A stretch of DNA of 64,000 nucleotides from Lysobacteraceae bacterium NML07-0707 (lineage in GTDB: Bacteria > Pseudomonadota > Gammaproteobacteria > Xanthomonadales > Xanthomonadaceae): assembly GCA_002798295.1 (NCBI GenBank), contig NWQT01000034.1, positions 1-64,000 on the forward strand. The letters run 5' to 3'. The notes below the pieces were generated by a model. That model was not told the DNA's origin, made no database searches, and saw only the letters and a program-made list of their open reading frames with translations. Below, piece by piece: positions 61,791 through 64,000 of the stretch (positions are counted from its first letter, which is position 1; the number at the start of each line of letters is the position of its first letter). The translations under genes were made by a program, and so were the position numbers.

Positions 61791-62504
61791 ATGCCCGAGC
61801 ATGCGATGAACCCGCACCTGCTACTGGTCGAGGATGATCCGGTGAGTCAGGCATTCTTGTCTGAAGCTGCGCGCAGCCTGCCTGCTGACGTCTCCTGCGC
61901 CGCCACTGCCGAGCAGGCCTGCCAGCTTGCCCGTAACCACCATTTTGACGCTTGGCTGATTGATGCCCACCTGCCCGATGGCAGCGGTATTGAGCTGCTG
62001 GCGCGACTGCGCAAGGCACACGGTAGCGCAACACCTGCCCTGCTGCATACCGCATCACAAGCCCCGGAAAAACTGGCCGAGCTCAAAACCGCCGGATTCA
62101 ATGCTGTCATCGTCAAGCCACTGCCTGCCGGTGCCTGGCGCAATGCCTTGGGACGCCTGCTAAACCTTGATCCCCAAAGCCGCGCAACTACGCCTGATGA
62201 CTGGGACGACGCCAGCGCCCTGCGTGCGCTCAATGGCAATCAACAGGCGCTCGAAACCTTGCGCAACCTGTTTTACAAAGAACTGCCGCAGCAATACCGG
62301 AAAATCATGGACGCACTGGATGCGGGCGATAGCGACACAGCCTTAGCCGAGCTGCACCGCATGAAGGCCAGCTGTGCCTTCGTGGGCGCCTGCGCCCTGC
62401 AACAAGCCGTTATCGCCCTGCGCGCCACCCCTGCCAACCCAGCAGCACGCCAGACCTTTGCACTTGCCGCTGAAAAAATGCTGGCGACATCACCACTCGG
62501 GTAA
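61791..62504 (+). CDS. Response-regulator receiver fused to an Hpt domain
   Basis: 237 aa. Receiver domain about 7-125: acidic pair Glu14-Asp15-Asp16 (LLVEDDPVSQ), phospho-acceptor Asp58 (LIDAHLPDGSG) and Lys110 (VIVKPLP). Hpt domain about 150-237 with phospho-accepting His190 in ELHRMKASCAFVGA. No output or kinase domain is present, so it is a phosphorelay intermediate. The ATG at 61791 has AAGGA upstream; 61806 is an alternative. Its 3' end converges on the GacA/UvrY-like gene with 14 bp between, a possible partner. Confidence 0.88.
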   Translation: MPEHAMNPHLLLVEDDPVSQAFLSEAARSLPADVSCAATAEQACQLARNHHFDAWLIDAHLPDGSGIELLARLRKAHGSATPALLHTASQAPEKLAELKTAGFNAVIVKPLPAGAWRNALGRLLNLDPQSRATTPDDWDDASALRALNGNQQALETLRNLFYKELPQQYRKIMDALDAGDSDTALAELHRMKASCAFVGACALQQAVIALRATPANPAARQTFALAAEKMLATSPLG

Positions 62505-62518
62505 ACATTTCGCACACG

Positions 62519-63166
62519 CTAAAGCATGTGCGAGTCGTCGCTCAAGCCATACTGACTAGCCAGCCGTGCAAGCGCGATATTGTCTTCCACCGACAGCTTT
62601 TCAAATAGACGTGATTTGTGGGTGCTGATCGTTTTGGCACTCAAGCTCAGTTTCTTGGCAATCAAGTCCTGTTTGACCCCCTGTACCAGCAACATCGCCA
62701 CTTCAAGCTCACGCGGTGAAAGTTTGTCAAATGGCGAGGCCTCACCATCAAAAGCGGAAAGCGCCATGTTCTGGGCGATATTGTTGCCCAGATAACGACG
62801 CCCCTTGGCTACCTCGCGTACGGCGCGCACCAACTCCACTGCATCACCAGCCTTGCCCAAATACCCCCTGGCACCCGCATCCAGCAACCGTTTGGGCAAA
62901 GGACCATCCTCCAATACCGAAACGATGATGACCTTGCAATCGACACTGCCCTTGCTGAGTCGCTCGGTGATTTCAAGTCCGCTGATACCGGGCAGATGCA
63001 GGTCACATAGCACTACATCCGGCTTCAGCTGCCGGATCATCGGCAAGGCCTCCTCGCCCGAAGCTGCTTCTCCAACCACCTGAATATCCACTTCCTGCTT
63101 CAGGATCAGGCTCATACCCGTGCGCACCAGCACATGGTCATCAATCAGAAAAACCTGGATCGCCAT
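62519..63166 (-). CDS. uvrY: NarL/LuxR-type response regulator, UvrY/GacA-like
   Basis: 215 aa. Receiver domain with Asp10-region (FLIDDHVLVRTGM), phospho-acceptor Asp55 (VVLCDLHLPGISGLE) and SV..K (GYLGKAGD). C-terminal LuxR helix-turn-helix: LSPRELEVAMLLVQGVKQDL, IAKKLSLSAKTISTHKSRLF. Length, start (MAIQVFLIDDHVLVRTGM) and HTH match GacA/UvrY, which activate Csr/Rsm small RNAs. The adjacent gene is not uvrC here; the 3' neighbour is the receiver-Hpt gene. Confidence 0.85.
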   Translation of the reverse strand: MAIQVFLIDDHVLVRTGMSLILKQEVDIQVVGEAASGEEALPMIRQLKPDVVLCDLHLPGISGLEITERLSKGSVDCKVIIVSVLEDGPLPKRLLDAGARGYLGKAGDAVELVRAVREVAKGRRYLGNNIAQNMALSAFDGEASPFDKLSPRELEVAMLLVQGVKQDLIAKKLSLSAKTISTHKSRLFEKLSVEDNIALARLASQYGLSDDSHML

Positions 63167-63292
63167 TCCACACCCTCCCCCTAATTCCTCCTTACCGAAG
63201 ACTAGACCGATCAGCAAGCATATACAAGCTGAATGCGCAGAGTTGCAAGGTCGACTTTTCCTGAAATAGTGAGTAATACTCCCTCACACTGT

Positions 63293-64000
63293 TCACAAAT
63301 CCCGGCAAAACCGCTGCCGGTATTCCATTGCCTTGGGTTGCAGCGATTCAAGATGGCGGATGCGGGTTTCGGCGCTGGGATGGGTCGAGGCAAATTCCGG
63401 TGGCGCCTTGCCGCCGCTTTGTGCGCCCATGCGCTGCCATAGCGGCATGGCTTCTGCGGGGTTGAAGCAGGCTGCGGCCATCAACAGCAGGCCGACTTCA
63501 TCGGCCTGCGACTCATGCGCGCGGGCATAAGGCAGCTGCGAGGTTACGCCATAGGCCTGAAAAATCATCTGCTGGGTTTGCGCATCCATGCCACTGGCAG
63601 CGCCCGCCATGGCGCCGATTTGCTCCAGCTTGCCGCGACTCATGCGTTGCGCGCCATGACGCATCAGTGCATGGGCGATTTCATGCCCCATCACCACCGC
63701 CATACCGTCGGCATTCTGCGCTACGGGCACCAGCCCGGTATACACCGCCATCTTGCCGCCGGGCAGGGCAAAGGCATTGGCCTGTGGCGAGTCCAACACA
63801 CTCACCTGCCATTGAAAATCACGGGAAAAATTCTGCGCCTGCATGCCTGCCTCCTGGGCAAGTGCCGCCTCTACCTCGTCAATCTTGTCAATCAGCCGCG
63901 CGGCGATAGCCTGCATCTGCCTGGAGATTTCCGCATCTGCAGGCAGTGGCCGCTCTTGCTGCAATATCTGCTGATAGGCCTGCAAACCCAGTGCTTCCTC
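63293..64000 (-). CDS. M48-family metallopeptidase (LoiP/BepA-like), 5' end outside window
   Basis: At least 235 aa; the frame runs off the right edge. Zinc motif HEIAH in VVMGHEIAHALMRHGAQRMS, third ligand Glu in AHESQADEVGLLLMAAACF. FALPGGKMAVYTGLV is the conserved strand before the active site, and TRIRHLE closes the family domain. Such periplasmic proteases degrade or mature outer-membrane proteins; the signal peptide would lie beyond the window. The C-terminus (EYRQRFCRDL) is complete. Confidence 0.93.
   Translation of the reverse strand, partial: EEALGLQAYQQILQQERPLPADAEISRQMQAIAARLIDKIDEVEAALAQEAGMQAQNFSRDFQWQVSVLDSPQANAFALPGGKMAVYTGLVPVAQNADGMAVVMGHEIAHALMRHGAQRMSRGKLEQIGAMAGAASGMDAQTQQMIFQAYGVTSQLPYARAHESQADEVGLLLMAAACFNPAEAMPLWQRMGAQSGGKAPPEFASTHPSAETRIRHLESLQPKAMEYRQRFCRDL

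Overview
The window is chromosomal DNA of about 60% G+C from a gammaproteobacterium, most probably a member of the Xanthomonadales (Lysobacterales). The assignment rests on gene order: recJ with its phosphoglycerate mutase-like neighbour, greA, carB, carA, dapB, dnaJ, dnaK, grpE and recN is a typical Xanthomonadaceae block. DUF3011 proteins, the GntR/ABC/DUF2884 cassette, S-methyl-5'-thioinosine phosphorylase next to hpt, and a ThiF/MoeB protein with a rhodanese domain also fit. I cannot name a genus. About 60 protein genes are supported, most on the minus strand. I found no rRNA, tRNA or CRISPR array.

Layout. 0-0.33 kb: two IS3-family fragments in opposite orientation, ending at the recJ stop. 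0.33-10.8 kb: recJ, a PGM-like gene, a yefM-yoeB toxin-antitoxin pair, greA, carB, a mobile four-helix-bundle (S23/IVS) gene wedged between carB and carA with inverted GGGACTC repeats, carA, an AT-rich HrgA-like (COG2958) gene, and dapB. 10.8-16.8 kb: a macro-domain protein, dnaJ, dnaK and grpE with two clear sigma32 promoters and no hrcA, then divergent recN. 16.8-18.07 kb: decayed IS5 and IS3 elements. 18.07-35.1 kb: M13 peptidase, gyrA, mtnA, two DUF3011 secreted proteins, epmA, mutL, then the translation operon rimP-nusA-infB-rbfA-truB behind a structured leader that ends in a terminator.

35.4-46.4 kb: a 3-hydroxybutyrate-oligomer hydrolase, a 370-bp gap with paired DnaA boxes, a MarR/AlkC-like pair, a DUF6616-like ORF without a normal start codon, DUF2058, slyX, ugd, two FkpA/Mip-like PPIases, then a small membrane protein-GntR-ABC-lipoprotein operon. 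46.4-46.96 kb: a palindrome-rich intergenic repeat. 46.96-61.8 kb: rhodanese-MoeB, der, bamB, yfgM, rodZ, pilF, rlmN, ndk, MTI phosphorylase, hpt, nagZ, CYTH, rlmD, YdbL- and YdbH-like genes. 61.8-64 kb: a receiver-Hpt protein, a GacA/UvrY-like regulator and a truncated M48 peptidase.

Links between genes: greA, nusA, infB, rimP, rbfA, truB, der, rlmN and rlmD serve transcription and ribosome maturation. bamB, the PPIases, YdbH/YdbL, rodZ and the proteases serve the envelope. mtnA, MTI phosphorylase and hpt together recycle methylthioadenosine-derived sugar and purine. The least ordinary signals are the S23 insertion in carAB, the DnaA-box cluster at 37.28-37.44 kb, the rimP leader, and heat-shock control without hrcA.
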